From positions 5,704,001 through 5,768,000 of the forward strand of contig NC_035790.1 in assembly GCF_001653235.2 (NCBI RefSeq): DNA of 64,000 nucleotides, read 5' to 3'. A model generated the notes under the pieces. The model saw nothing but the letters and a program-made list of their open reading frames with translations. It was not told the DNA's origin and searched no databases. How positions within the stretch are numbered: the first letter of the stretch is position 1; every line of letters starts with the position of its first letter. The position numbers and the translations under genes were made by a program. Source of the DNA: Pochonia chlamydosporia 170 (taxonomy: Eukaryota; Ascomycota; Sordariomycetes; Hypocreales; Clavicipitaceae). Shown in pieces: positions 32,718-45,129 of the stretch.

Positions 32718-35468
32718 ATGAACAAATTGAACACCACTTCGGTGTCATTGGCCGTCACTCCGACTGTGGTTTCGACGCTCTTTTCTCATGTATGTTGAAC
32801 AAAGCTTGGGTCGCCTCCCGATTGAGACGATTTGGTCGCATGATGCGATCCAGCTTACATTAAGGGGGATTGGACTGACTGCTAACCATTTGTGCTTGAT
32901 CGCCTTGTAGTATCTTAATCGAAAGCCACTGAAGCAACGGCCGACAGCTCATCTGTCGTACGACGAAGGTCTCCATCTCATCCGATCATTCTTGGACTTT
33001 GCATCACATCACACCGTCGAAGAGCTGCAGGCTTTCACCTCGCAATGGGTTCCCAGTCCCCAGTGGATAAAAGTCGACGTCGCCAAGATTTCAGACGAAT
33101 GTTTGTCTCGGTCTGCTGAATTGATCCAAAATCAATTGGGTCCAGACGGAATTGTCCAAGTCGGCGGCAAACAGTGGTGGCAATGGAGGAAGCCAAAGTC
33201 GACCTTTGAGGCGGAATGGATTGAAATGCGCTCACACCATAACGCAAGAAAGGCCAACAATGACCCTGGAAGACGCGTCATGTTGTATGTCCATGGCGGA
33301 GCATATTTCTTCGGAAGTGTTGATGAGCATCGGTACCAAATGCAACGCCACGCACGTAAATTGAAGGCTAGAGTCTTCGCTCCACGATACCGTCTGGCAC
33401 CCCAGTTTCCGTTTCCTTGCGGATTGCAAGATTGTGTGGCGGCATACTTGTACTTGCTTTCTGTACAAGATCCTAGCACCATCGTGTTGGCTGGCGACTC
33501 TGCCGGTGGCGGCATGGTCATGTCTATGCTGTGCGTTTTGCGAGATCAGGGCATTCCTCTCCCTGCTGGCGCAATTCTCATTAGCCCTTGGGTGGATCTT
33601 GCGCATTCATTCCCAAGTGTTGCCGTCAACTCGTCATTTGATTATATACCGCAATCCGGATTCCATCACAAGCCCTCGCGTGCCTGGCCACCTCCAAACG
33701 AAGACGACATCAACTTGCTCCGAGGGGAAGCAGCCCAACAAGCGAACAAGGTCAAGACAGCTGGAACCGAAAAGGAGCATTCACCTGGGCCAAATATTTC
33801 AAAACCAGAGACTGGGGAGCCCGTCCACGCGGATAAACCGGCTGACTTGGCGGAAAACGAGACGGGGTGTGTCAAACATTTGACCGTCAGCATAGATGGG
33901 AAACCGGTGGTTATCAAAGACCAGATTCAGGTATGACGGGCTAGTCTCATAGTGACAACCCAAATCGCCTTGCTAATGCAGATCAGATGTATACCACGAA
34001 CGCGCTTCTGAACCACCCTCTCGTGAGCCCTGTCTTGCAACCGACGTTGGGTGGTCTACCTCCCTTGTTGATCATGGTTGGAGGCGGGGAGATTCTTCGT
34101 GACGAGCAGATCTACTTAGCTCACAAATGTGCCAACCCGATGAAATATGCGCCGCCTCTCGAAACTCTTTCCGAAAGAGACCGGGAGCTGTTAGAGAAGT
34201 ACAAGCCTACCGATGTGCAGCTCCAAGTGTGGGACGACCTATGCCATGTTGCACCAACGCTCAGTTTCACGAGACCTGCCAAATTTATGTATAGGTCGAT
34301 CGCTCAATTTGGTGCTTGGGCTTTGGCTAGGGCCCAGAAAAGAGGCATCGAGATTCTAGATGATGACGATATTTCAGTAATTTCCAGCTCAGGCTCCGAC
34401 GCAGATGGCACAGATCCGCATAAGCAGAAGGAGCAAGTACAGGATGGTAATGAACAGACAGGGCCAGGCCAGGTTGGCAAAGCCGGAGACGCCTTACCTC
34501 CCTTCAAAAGGCACATGATCCGGCAGCGCGTCACGCGTCACGGCGTTACGCTTCCACTTACTGAAGAGTCAGAGCTTCCTGGATGTTGCATGAATTCTTC
34601 AGATATTGGCGTAGCCAAAGAAGGCACCGTAAAGCGATGGCAAGCAACGAGAACGCAATGGGACAACCGATATTCATCTGTCAAGGCAAAGATTCATAAG
34701 AAGATTGTTAAGGACATGGTGACAGGATTCGAAGACTTCGGGGCGAATGAGCATCCACCACCAACGGCTCTCGCCGGGCGACGATTGATCGACTCCGAAC
34801 TTGTGGAGAGGAAGAGAACCAAGGGAATGGGCTTGGCACTTTGGTCGCTTTGGGGATCCAAACATGACGAACTCACCGTTGAACGAGAGAAGGAAGCCGA
34901 TAGAACCCCTGAAGCACAAGACGTTACTGGTGATGAAGGGCGGGGAGCTAGATCATATCAGGACATTGAATCCCAGCAGCCCGGCTCTTCAAAAGCAGAT
35001 ATTGGCAGCAGGAGTAGATCTCGCCGTCGCACAGTCGTCGATGAGCACCAAACAGGACCACCTGCCGTGGATGAAAACACGCCAGTGGCACAACTGATTG
35101 AGCAGCGCAAGGACCAAGAGGCCACGCATCCGGGCTTGCTAAGTCCTGATTACGTCCCCGAAACTGGCGTGGCCGGTAAACGTCCGTTCATAGACGGTAT
35201 TGCTCTTCCGTTCAGTCTTAAGAAAGATGCCGAAACAGCGAGCATGGTCACATTGAACTCTGCAGTGACACCATTGGGCGGCTCTCGTCCGCTGAGTCCA
35301 CTGGGATCTCGAATGGACTTATCAGGTCAGCCAGAATCCGAGGACGAGGCTAGAGCTGAACAAATGCTGGCAGCGGCACCTAAAGGACCAACTACCGGAA
35401 CCGCTGTTGAGGGTAATATTCCGCAGATCAAGGAACCAGACCAGAATGGACAGGCCGCGTCCAAGTAA
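32718..35468 (+). CDS. large lipase/esterase, alpha/beta hydrolase fold-3 (HSL-like)
   Basis: Three exons, 32718-32789, 32911-33930 and 33987-35468, giving 857 residues. Introns are 121 and 56 nt, with TGCTAAC and GCTAAT branch points. The hydrolase core has the oxyanion motif HGGAYFFGS (residues 152-160), the nucleophile GDSAGGG with Ser221, and a DDLCHVAPTL segment supplying the likely catalytic His. A charged spacer of about 60 residues interrupts the fold before GGLPPLLIMVGGGE. The last ~350 residues are a disordered, acidic and Ser/Pro-rich tail, much longer than in hormone-sensitive-lipase relatives. The short first exon has no clear signal peptide. It likely hydrolyses a lipid or ester at a membrane or lipid droplet; the substrate is unknown. 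Confidence 0.88.
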
Positions 35469-35813
35469 TATCTGTGACGGGTATAAGAGAAGGAAAGAAT
35501 TTGGTAGTAGTAGTCCATCATTCAGTAGCATGATATCCCGTGCAATCACAGCGCACTCGTTTGTATTCCAATATTCGCTTTTGTATTCAGATTGAAAAGC
35601 CTGTAAAAGTAAACACGAAAAGCTCTATCCTCCGTTCTGTTCAAATATGTTGATACATTGCCGTCATCCATAGTGGTACAACTTGGGGTATATATACAAC
35701 AACGGGAGCCCCCATGCCTCCCGTCATTTTCCATCCATCTTGCCTATGATTACTCCATTGTGCCTTCATGTCGGATGCGCCTCGTCGTTCCATTGCGCCG
35801 CTTCGTCAAATGA
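35469..35813. other. intergenic between convergent genes
   Basis: About 345 bases holding the 3' flanks of the lipase and mL41 genes. No feature beyond short A/T-rich patches is seen. Confidence 0.5.
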
Positions 35814-36183
35814 TTAATCCACGCCATTGTATCGTTTCCATTGCTCGACGTAGAAGTACGGGTCTTGGGGACCTTTCTCTAACCCTTTATAGTCACCGGG
35901 TACCGCTCGCACTTCGCGACTCACGAACGGGGTGAGCTGTGTTGAGTCAGTTAGTTTTTGAAGCCACATTTCCTGGTCCGACCATGCTTACCTTGAATTC
36001 TTTCAGGTTGGGCGGCACAGCATATGTCCGGACTTTGTTCCACTCGATTACATATCCTCCGTGTTTGGTGTGTCGACCCATTGAGCCTGTGCGATTTCCC
36101 TTGTAGAAGCCTTTTCCTACGTCTTTGGTTGTGAGTTTGAGGTGGCGGTAGCGCCCTACGGAGAGGACTTGTGTTGGCCTCAT
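35814..36183 (-). CDS. MRPL27: mitochondrial large-subunit ribosomal protein mL41 (yeast MRPL27 type)
   Basis: Two exons, 36183-35992 and 35936-35814, giving 104 residues. The 55-nt intron has a GTAAGC donor, an ACTAAC branch point and a CAG acceptor; the second exon is too short to be noticed as an open frame. The protein is basic and contains the family block GNRTGSMGRHTKHGGY, then RTYAVPPNLKEFKLTPFVSREVR and an ending with FYVEQWKRYNG. It is a structural protein of the mitochondrial 54S subunit, and the basic N-terminus can act as the import signal. The start is the ATG giving MRPTQ. A longer upstream reading is Pro/Thr-rich and unlikely. It is head-to-head with the TRAPPC11 gene. Confidence 0.9.
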
Positions 36184-36702
36184 TGTCGTTTGTGGGCTCT
36201 GTGAACAGGCTAGCGACGGTAGGCGAGTCGGCGGTTCGGTTCGGTGGGAGTTTTGTTGGATTGGCGATGTTGCTGGGATGGTGTTGTCGTTGTCCAAATT
36301 TGTCTGGTGATGCATTTTCGGGGGATGGCGTTGTTCCGATCCGGTTAGCTCCTAAGCTGGGTTGCACAGCGGGTGTTGGTGGGCTGGTATGATTCCTCGG
36401 TATGGCAGGCTGATCAACTTAGACAATGACATAAGTGCACTTGAGAATATCATATGGGCTTATGAAGATGCAATTCTGATTGCCGTCACTTCACTTCTTG
36501 AAAGTTTGACTGCTTTCTTAACACATCGCCAATTCTTATTGAGAAACATGGTGAGTGGTACACAAGACAACCTCACCAAGTACCCACGGAAGGAGGGGCA
36601 TGGGTTGACGCGCATCTTAGCTTTAGCCACGTCGAGGCTCTCTCCGTGGCAGCTTTCCAGCGGACTGACGACCAACGTCCGCCAGCATTGGAAATCCACA
36701 TC
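36184..36702. other. divergent promoter, mL41 / TRAPPC11
   Basis: About 520 bases between two start codons. The TRAPPC11 frame stays open upstream of 36703, but no in-frame ATG exists there, so the start at 36703 is preferred. No other feature is seen. Confidence 0.5.
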
Positions 36703-39700
36703 ATGGATGGGTACCCTTCAGGCAGTTTGGATCACAATGTTCCATTTCTGGTCGCATCGGGTCTTAATTCGGCAGAGCCCGACCTCGACTTGCCAGGGGA
36801 GTTGAGCACCCAAGGACAGTTGGTCAAATCAGACTTGCCGCCCCTCGAGAGCAGAGAAGCGCAGGCGTTGGAGAAATACTTTGAGGAGATAGACAAGCGA
36901 GGCACATCTTGGGCGGCGGTTTCAAGGGACGAGCCATATCGTTTGCGCATCAAGACAGTTGGCAGGGTACAGCGCAATAACCCAACTTGCAAAACACAGG
37001 GGATTGTACTAACTCGTAATGTAGTCATACCTTCTCCCACCTCGGAAAACGCAACTCCCCGATTCCATCGAGTCTCCAGATCCTAGCGCAACCGTTCACT
37101 CGCCTTTTTCGCCGCTGTCTCATGTGTCCGCTCTGTACCCCGATGGCCTACTCGATACCCCGTGGATTAAGAAGCACCAGCAACTTGTCCCGAGCATATA
37201 TGCGTGTTTCTATCCTTTGAAAAATGACAATCGCCTCAAGACAGATATCAACGAGATCAAAGCCACTCTTGCTCGATCTGGATACAAGACTAGAGTTGCG
37301 ATAATATTGTTTGGCGACCCAGACAGTGGCACTGCTGTACTTACAGAGGAAGTTCAAGACCGATTGGAAAACATTCGAAGAGGCACCGCATTAGACCCCA
37401 AGTCGATATTCTACATCCCGATCCAGCAGTCTCCCGCCGAGCTCAAACGAGTGATTGATAGTATCCTTAATGTTCTCTACACAAATGCCATTGAATACTA
37501 CAGAGATCTGGGACGCCATGCAAGGAAGAAGAGATCCCGCGGCATTGCTCCGCAACCTACAATACCGCCAACATCTGGGACGTCACATACTCTCTCGTTG
37601 CCAGATTGGAACTTCCGGTATGATATGAAGACCGGCATCTTGGCCGAATTTCGACAAGAGTTGGATGCGGCGATTCGGTCTTTCGAGCAGGCGTATGAAA
37701 TTCTACTGGGACAAGATGTACTAGACATGATTCCAAATTGGAGCGTGCGGTGGAACGAAGCTCGGCAATTGGCAGATATAATCGCTATACGGTGTCTGCG
37801 ATTACATTTGTGGATGGGTCATACAAGCTTAGCTGTGCGGCGATGGCAAGCGCACAGGGATCGGATTGGCGACTTTGTGGATCGCAGAGGGCACGGGACA
37901 AATACATATGGCTGGCAAGCCTGGGAGGCACGATGGGCTAAGATCATGGCGAATTTGATAGAAAAGGTCGAGGTACCTGGGTTGGTGCCTGCGTCAATGA
38001 CGATATTCCTACCACCAGAACGAGCTGTTTTAGGAGAGCGATTACAACCGTGGGAGCTCTTACATCACACAGGCTACTGGTATCGCATGGCCGCACGACA
38101 TCTTGCCGCTCGACGTACCCTTGCCCGCATGATGCCAGACGAAGATAGAGAAGCGCCTGAATCAGCACCAGCGAAATCTGCGACGAGCAGCCACGACACG
38201 TACATGTGCCCTCCTCCACACCAAGAATATCCGCTAGAAGGCCAAGGTGGTACCAATCATGCAAAACTGATAATAGACTGCCTCATCACTGCACGGACCC
38301 AATTTCAGGCTAGGAAGCAGCTGCGAATTGCTGCAGAGTTGTCACTGGAATGTGCAAAGGAGATGGCCTCTCTGGGTTCATGGGAAGAAGTAGTTGCGAT
38401 TCTGCGACCCGTGTGGGACGATAGCTCCTATCGAACCGATAACTGGCTGGATATTGCCGAGGACCTTTGCTGGTTGCTGCGCCGTGCGGCTAAGCAAACG
38501 CGGCGAGCGGATCTCATCGTTGCCGTAGATTGGGAATTGATGAACAAGAGTAAGTACAGACGCGCTGTAAAGACGTACTTGCTCAGCCGCTAACCGACCG
38601 TATCTAGAGTTCTCAAAGCGGCAACATTGGCGCTATGATTTGTCACAAGCACTGGACGGAATTAAATGTGATGAAAAGCCTTCCATCCAACTTTCAGACG
38701 AGTCGTCATCACCACTTATTACATCAAGCTTCGTGTTCCGAAGCAAAGAGAATAAAGCGGGTGACCAGAGTCGCGCGCAACTTGTGTTGACTTCAAACGC
38801 AATGGCGGATTCTTTCCCGATGACCTTGTCCTCCATAAGGATTGTGTTTGGAGGAAGCTTAAAACCTATCGTCTTCCACCACACTTCAGATAACGAGAAG
38901 GATGCTTCCATTACGGAAGTGGCCCTGGAGGAAGAGTTTGCTAAAGATGACTCTGATGATTTACCATATAAGCTCAATGGCACTTGCGACTTGACGCTGA
39001 AGCCGGGCCAAAGACGAGTGTTTGAAATGGCCATTCCGTTGCGGGAATCGGGAGAAGCCGAAGCCTCCAAGGTAGTGACCACTTTCGAGCATGAAACCTT
39101 CAACATGGAATATACAATGTTATTTAGGGAAACAGATCAGGTGACTGGATGGTACACGAAAACCTCAGCTAAGCCTCGCCAGTTGCGGGCGGATGCGAGG
39201 ATATTGCATATTAAACCACGACCACCGAAGATGCAGATTTCTCTGTTGGAACCCTCGAGTCAGTACTACACGAATGAAACCGTGGGCCTTCGTGTGGAGT
39301 TGCGAAACGAAGAAGATGATGCTGCTAACGTTAAGCTTGATGTCCAACTGCATGGGAAGTCGAGTCCGTCATTCAAACTACAAGTTGGCGACGTTGAGCA
39401 TATTGGGGAGGCGAGTGAGGATGAAAGTAGAGCTATGGGTGTCACAGTGGGCACCATTTCTACTGGTGCTGTGGTCGAACTGAAGCTGATTATAGATCCA
39501 ACCAACGTGTCGGCAACTTATGACCTCAGCATCCAAGCGACTTACCACTTGGACTCAGACGCTGCGACTCCGATTCTACAAACCTTGTCTCTGCCGTTGA
39601 GCATAGTGGGACCATTTGAAGCGAATTACGATTTGGTACCGAGACTGCACCCAGAGCCGTGGCCGAGCCTGTTTGATTATGATGGCCTGTACAACGTCAA

Positions 39701-40460
39701 GGAGGGCGAGACGGAACCACCAGCGGCGAAAGGTCTTGCGCAACAGTGGTGTTTGATGTGCCACTACGCATCATTTGCCTCGGAAGATCTGGTTGTATTG
39801 GGGATGGAATTGCAAGTCGTATCCTGCGTGGGAGGAGCTCGATGCACGGTGACTCGACAGCCAGAAGTAGCAGAAGATGGCATCAGTGTCTCGCCCAAGA
39901 CAATGCATGAAGCACAGTTTGATCTTGTGGCGCAGAAGCTCAGTCTCGACGACCGACATCCTGTCACGCTGGATCTGGCGTTTGTCATCAAATGGAGGAG
40001 AGGTACAGCATCGGAAGATAGTCAACCGAATGTCACGACCATGCCAGTGGGACAGTACTTTGTTCTGGGAACGGAACCAAGAGTACTGGCAACCGCATTG
40101 TACTCGAACCCAACGGCATCAACCAAACTGCTTCACCTGGACATTACCATTGAGAATCCGTCCAATCATTTCCTTACATTTGGACTCAGCATGGAACCCA
40201 GCGACTCATTCGGCTTTTCAGGCGCAAAACAGACAACAATCAACCTCTTGCCAATGGCACGGCGAACTACGAGATATCGCTTGCTGCCATTTGTCGAGGG
40301 GGATTACATTCGCCCGGGCTTGGTGGTTCGCGACAAGTATTTCCAGAAAGTGCTGCGCATCATTCCCACGGAAGGCATGAAGATTGACAAGGATGGATTG
40401 TTGGTATGGGTTCCAGGGGATGCAAGTGAAGAATCAGAGGCTGATGAGGATGCTGAATGA
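36703..40460 (+). CDS. TRAPP complex subunit 11 homolog (Foie gras / Gryzun)
   Basis: Three exons, 36703-36966, 37025-38549 and 38608-40460, giving 1213 residues, the normal size of fungal TRAPPC11. Both introns are 58 nt, with TACTAAC and GCTAAC branch points, and splicing keeps the frame. The start is MDGYPSGSLDHNVP, a conserved N-terminal form. The first half is the helical Foie-gras region with YACFYPLKND and AAELSLECAKEM..LGSWEEVV elements. The second half is rich in beta strands and matches the Gryzun/trafficking region. It is a subunit of the TRAPPIII tether that activates Rab1/Ypt1 at the Golgi and in autophagy. Peripheral membrane protein; no transmembrane segment. Confidence 0.88.
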
Positions 40461-42113
40461 GATATGCCATGTGAAGTCAAGTATTTTAGAGCATAGAGCT
40501 GGAGGGACGCAACTTAGACGGTGTTATGACGGGCAGGCCATGTCAAACGAATGATAAACCTTGATTGTCACATGCTGTCTTGTGTTCGTCTTACTGTCAG
40601 TCTGCGATGTGAAGAGCGCTCCATATGAGCTTCGTCATGAAACCAAAGCAAATCAAAAACCGATGACGCAAGTACTCATGGAACACTCCAAGAGAGACTT
40701 GACGATCTAGATTATCAATCAGTAGATTTCAACATCGGAGATACGCAGCCGGACCCCGAGCATAACAGCCCTGTTTCGAAGCTTCGGACTCGGTACAACG
40801 TCGATTTTGAAGCTCGTCCTGCCCCCTTACTTATCGGGAAACTGTAGGGAGGGTTCAAACATGGTCGAGAGGTTAGCTCGTTAGGCTAAGCTTTCGTGGA
40901 TTCTCTCGTGCCGTAATCTTGGCATTCAGCCCTGTGGGTCGCAAGTTTGGTGGCTTCCATATTCCCACATGAAGTCTGGAAGCTGACACGGATTGGGAAC
41001 ATTGCGCGAGGTCTTGCGTCAAGAGATTGCGCCGGTGGTTACGTACGGAGTACTTGATGCGGCGGTCCTGGAACGTGTTGTCGTTGCGTGTATATTGACA
41101 ATTTAATTTTATTAGATAAAATGTGTTATTTAATCAGACCTGTCAGGTTGAAGTCAGTCAGCACATGTATGGAATACCAGCGGTTTGCTCTTTTGAGCAG
41201 TTGCGGGCACTGTCACTCGTAAGTTCGCAACTGCCAAACGGACAACTGGTGGGTCAGACGTAGTTGGAGGCTCCACACCTCGGACATCGGCAATCGCGCA
41301 AGTCCGCAGCTTATTTGGCAACTCAAACCAGATCACCACTCTGACACAATACGACTTGTACGTGAGGCCTACCCTCCGCGCCAGCTGTGACGAATTTGGG
41401 CCAAAGCCTGGCGGTTAGGCTATTAGGCTGATGAGTCATGGATTCTTTGTTTTTGCTTTTTGATGCGTCGCGAGTTGAAAGGGCGGAGGTATGTACGTTT
41501 CTGAGAAAAATGACACAGGTCAAGTCTCCTAGAGCAAACCGCTGGATTCAATGGCATCAAACTGATAAACCATTGTCACATAGAAACAATTGCGCAAATA
41601 GCAGAATTCATAATTGACAAATTACACGATCAAGTGACGATAATCTCATACGTCGTTGTTGACGTAGACTTCCAGATCTGAGACGCAAACAAAAAGCAAC
41701 CGGCACACGCCGACACGGGAAACCCAGGGTCATGGACCATGGACATGGTTGCTTGGGCCGCCCCAGAACGCCTCTTCACCACTTGACCCCTTCGCCAAAC
41801 AAAATGGACCCGGTGACCGTCGGCCTCGTCTTTGGCACAAAGTGCGAATCGGGCACCACCTACTATGGCACATTTTCACGCGGTGCTCGGTATTTGACAA
41901 TCCCAGCTTGGCGCTGGTGCGGGAAGGCTGAACCGTTTTTCAGGCATAACGATTGGCGTGTTCGCAGATGGGCTCAGAAATATATATTGGCTTTTGAAGC
42001 CATATTTGGTCTCCTCTACAAAATGAAATTCAGTGGACTTGCCTTGTTCTCCGTAGACAAGTACATGTCCTATCCAACGTCCATTCCTGCGTCAACTACA
42101 GCCTTCGTCAAAT
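40461..42113. other. intergenic, MFS promoter
   Basis: About 1.65 kb. It includes a TACGGAGTAC half-palindrome at 41044-41053 and a very A/T-rich patch at 41098-41135. Open frames such as 41732-42136 have no motif and overlap the MFS start. No RNA gene is seen. Confidence 0.5.
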
Positions 42114-44039
42114 ATGGCGACCCTAACCGCCACTGAGGCACGCCTCTCCACAGACAAGACGGAAGTCGGATCAGGAATCGCCTCTCCGCCTGAAAAGATA
42201 TCACCGGCGGAAGATGCGGTTATCGATGAAAAGGACCAGCAAAGTGATGACGATGATCCGAATTACCCCCATGGCGTCAAGCTCGTCTTGATTATCTCGG
42301 CGCTTTGTCTTGCTGTGTTTTTAGTTGCGCTGGATCAGACTATTATTGCTCCTGCTTTGGGAGCCATTACCGCCCAATTTCAGAGCGTGAAGGATATTGT
42401 AAGTGTATTCTTACGTGATTTGGTGAACTTACGCTAATGACTGTAGGGCTGGTATGGAAGTGCTTATCTGCTCACGACGACGGCCTTGCAGCCCATGTAT
42501 GGTGCCGTGTACAAGTTGTTCAATGTCAAGCTGGTGTATCTAGGGGCCGTCTTCATCTTTGAGGTAGGCAGTTTGTTGAGTGCTGTTGCGCCCAACTCGA
42601 CGGCCTTTATTGTGGGCAGAGCTATTGCTGGTGTAAGTTTGTCTTTTGAAGTGAGGAATGCAATAGCTGATTCTGGTAGATTGGAACCGCTGGTCTCTTC
42701 TCCGGTTCTATTGTCATCCTTTCTCTTTCCAGTAAGTAACCACATCGACCTTGAGATCCTCTAATATTAACTAGAGTAGTGCCTCTTCGCAAACGTCCCA
42801 TGGTATTTGGCCTCATAGGCGGAATGTGGGGAATCGCTTCTGTTGCTGGCCCTCTTCTCGGCGGCGCATTCACAGAAAACGTCAGCTGGCGATGGTGTTT
42901 CTACATTAATCTCCCCATTGGTGGCCTAGCAATGGCTATTGTCGTCCTCTTTGTCAAGGTTAACCGCAATACCTCAGAAACCGAGAACATGACTTTTATG
43001 GAGCGAATCCGACAACTTGATCTTTTGGGAACCTTCATCTTTATCCCCGCCATTGTTTGTCTCCTGCTGGCGCTGCAGTGGGGAGGTGCGGATTACCCCT
43101 GGAATAATTCCAAGATTATCGGTCTGTTTGTGGGTTTTGGCCTCATGATTGCCGTATTTATTGGCATTCAGTTCTGGCAGGGCGACAGGGGAACGTTGCC
43201 GCCTCGGTTCTTCAAGAACAGGAATACACTGTCCGCCATGATCTTTGCATTCTTCTTTGGCGCCGGCTTCTTCCCGCTCGTTTACTACATCTGTATGTTG
43301 GAATTTCCACCTATTGCAAACTATATCTTGTACTGAAGGACGATGTGCTAACGCGTAACAGCCCTCTACTTCCAAGCCATCCAAGGCGTGTCCGCCGTCC
43401 AAGCCGGTATCAAAATCCTGCCACTTCTCCTCGCCACGGTCCTCATTTCCGTGGTATCAGGCGGTCTCATCTCTGCCATCGGCTACTACAACTATGTCAT
43501 CATTCCCTGCATGATTCTCTTCACAGTCGGCTCCGGCATGATTACCACATTCGACGTTGATACCCCTCTGCGCGAATGGTTCGGCTACCAGGTGATTGCT
43601 GGTCTCGGTATCGGTGCCGGTTTCCAAATCGGTGTGCTCGTCGTGCAGACCGTTCTCCCCCAAGAAATGGTCCCCGTGGGTACGGCCTGTGTACAGTTCT
43701 TCCAGGCCCTCGGTGGTGCCATCTTTGTAGCTGTTGCGCAGACCGCTCTTCCAGAACGGGCTTATTGACACTCTTGCCAAGGATGACATTGGCATCGACG
43801 GCAAGATCTTTATCAACAGCGGTGCCTCGCAGATCAAGCATGTTTTGGAGGGCATGCACCGCCTCGATGCCTACGATGCAGTGTTGGCGGCTTACATGAA
43901 GGGATTGAGGCACACGTATTACATTTCAGTTGCGTGTGCAGCATGTGCGTTTTTGGCAGTGCTAGGGCTGGAATGGAGGTCTGTCAAGGACGGGCCTAAT
44001 GGGAAGAAGAAGGGGGCTGCTGCTCCTGCGCATGTATAA
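42114..44039 (+). pseudogene. DHA2-family MFS drug/toxin efflux transporter with an apparent one-base frameshift
   Basis: Five exons, 42114-42398, 42447-42632, 42680-42731, 42780-43292 and 43362-44039, would encode about 570 residues with 14 membrane segments if one extra base is ignored. The last acceptor before 42780 has an alternative three bases upstream. Introns are 47-69 nt. The hydrophilic N-terminus is followed by TM1 with ALDQTIIAPAL, motif-C-like GIASVAGPLLGGAF and the adjoining VSWRWCFYINLPIGG of this family. At 43742-43746 the frame breaks: one surplus base turns a conserved AQT-LFQNGL reading into a premature stop at about 43768. The next frame continues with family-like sequence through the last TM segment to 44039. 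No intron can explain it. It may be a recent loss, a strain variant or a sequence error. The protein would be a proton-coupled exporter in the plasma membrane. Confidence 0.78.
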
Positions 44040-44160
44040 AGCTACATGTGCTGTTTTGTTCTTCCCATCTGTCCGTGATATCCTAGAAGGAGTAGTCATT
44101 TGCTATACAAGTCAGAGATAATACATATAGAAGGCCCCATTGGCCATAATAAACCAAAAT

Positions 44161-45129
44161 TCAGTATAAAAGTTGCGTATCATCCGGCGGTTTATCCCAA
44201 TCAACCCCCTTTCCCAACCCCCTATCCAGCCCAACAAACCGCAACACCCACTCCCTCACCACCCTCGTCTTCTCAACCTGCGGGTTCTCACCACTCCTCA
44301 AGCTCCTCGTCGAGTACGACCCTCCCCCTTCTCCCCTCCACAGCAGATGCAGCTTCGTCAGACCTCGTCGTAGACTCTGTCCATACACTTTCCCCCTAAA
44401 CACATGCAGCGCCACATTCTCCAACAGCACGACATCCTGTCGTCTTAGCTTGACAGCATCGCTTTCAGCAACTTTATCCGCCGGCACCCAGAACGTGACT
44501 GCGAAGCCTGTGGCCGTGTCATCACCCACGAGCACCTCTATCAGGGAGAGCGTGCTGCCCCATCTGGTAGTTACGGTTCGGGGCTGTGCGACGGACAACA
44601 CGCCCACTATGAGGTTTACTGTTATGGTCTGCGGTTGTAGGGCGGTGACTTGTTTGGCGGGCGGGATGTCTTCCAGGTCGGAGAGGTGTGCTGGCAGAGG
44701 AGGCGTGGGTTGTTCGTCCTCTGAATAGGATGTTACGAAGGAGGTTTCGGTTTGGAAACTATCCTCTGGGGAGTTGTGCACCGCGAGGGATTGTTCGCAG
44801 AATTGAGTTAGTAGATCTTGGGGTTCCTTGTCTTGTGCGGTTGTGAGGTCGATAGTGGCGTCGGCGGTTGTGAAGAATGCTGGGCTGTTTTGAGTGTCAC
44901 GGTGGTGAGTGTGGACTTGGCTGAAGCTGCTGTGGAGGGGCTGTCGGGCGAGTGGTAGGGAACGCCATGCTGTGTATTGTGTTTGGGGAGTGGTGTTGTT
45001 ATCGGGGGGGTCGTTTAGTCCGAGGAGGTCTTGGAAGGGTTTGTCGAAGGTGTGTAGTGAGCAGGATGATTCTGTGAGTGTTGATGATGGCGGTGGAGCT
45101 GTGAAGAGGAGTAGCTTTGGGGGTGGCAT
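44161..45129 (-). CDS. conserved hypothetical protein, probable OB-fold
   Basis: Single exon of 322 residues, converging on the MFS gene with 121 bases between. Residues ~1-165 are disordered, Ser/Thr/Pro-rich and acidic. Residues ~168-270 alternate hydrophobic strands with a GDD turn (VNLIVGVLSV ... LIEVLVGDDT ... AVTFWVPADK ... LRRQDVVLLENVALHVF), which looks like an OB-fold of the kind that binds single-stranded nucleic acid. The C-terminus contains a helix (VREWVLRFVGLD) and a short acidic end. I recognise no named family with certainty. OB-fold telomere or DNA-repair proteins of fungi have this layout, but that is inference. No targeting signal is visible. Confidence 0.65.
   Translation of the reverse strand: MPPPKLLLFTAPPPSSTLTESSCSLHTFDKPFQDLLGLNDPPDNNTTPQTQYTAWRSLPLARQPLHSSFSQVHTHHRDTQNSPAFFTTADATIDLTTAQDKEPQDLLTQFCEQSLAVHNSPEDSFQTETSFVTSYSEDEQPTPPLPAHLSDLEDIPPAKQVTALQPQTITVNLIVGVLSVAQPRTVTTRWGSTLSLIEVLVGDDTATGFAVTFWVPADKVAESDAVKLRRQDVVLLENVALHVFRGKVYGQSLRRGLTKLHLLWRGEGGGSYSTRSLRSGENPQVEKTRVVREWVLRFVGLDRGLGKGVDWDKPPDDTQLLY

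Noticed and set aside
43722..43757. A short intron to explain the MFS frame break
   Set aside because: The only GT-AG pair in place is about 28 nt, far below the 47-nt minimum seen in this window, and it lacks a branch point.
42114..44039. MFS gene, lipase and AKI hydrolase as part of a secondary-metabolite cluster
   Set aside because: No synthase, oxygenase set or pathway regulator is present; the interspersed genes are housekeeping (mL41, TRAPPC11, Tsr2).
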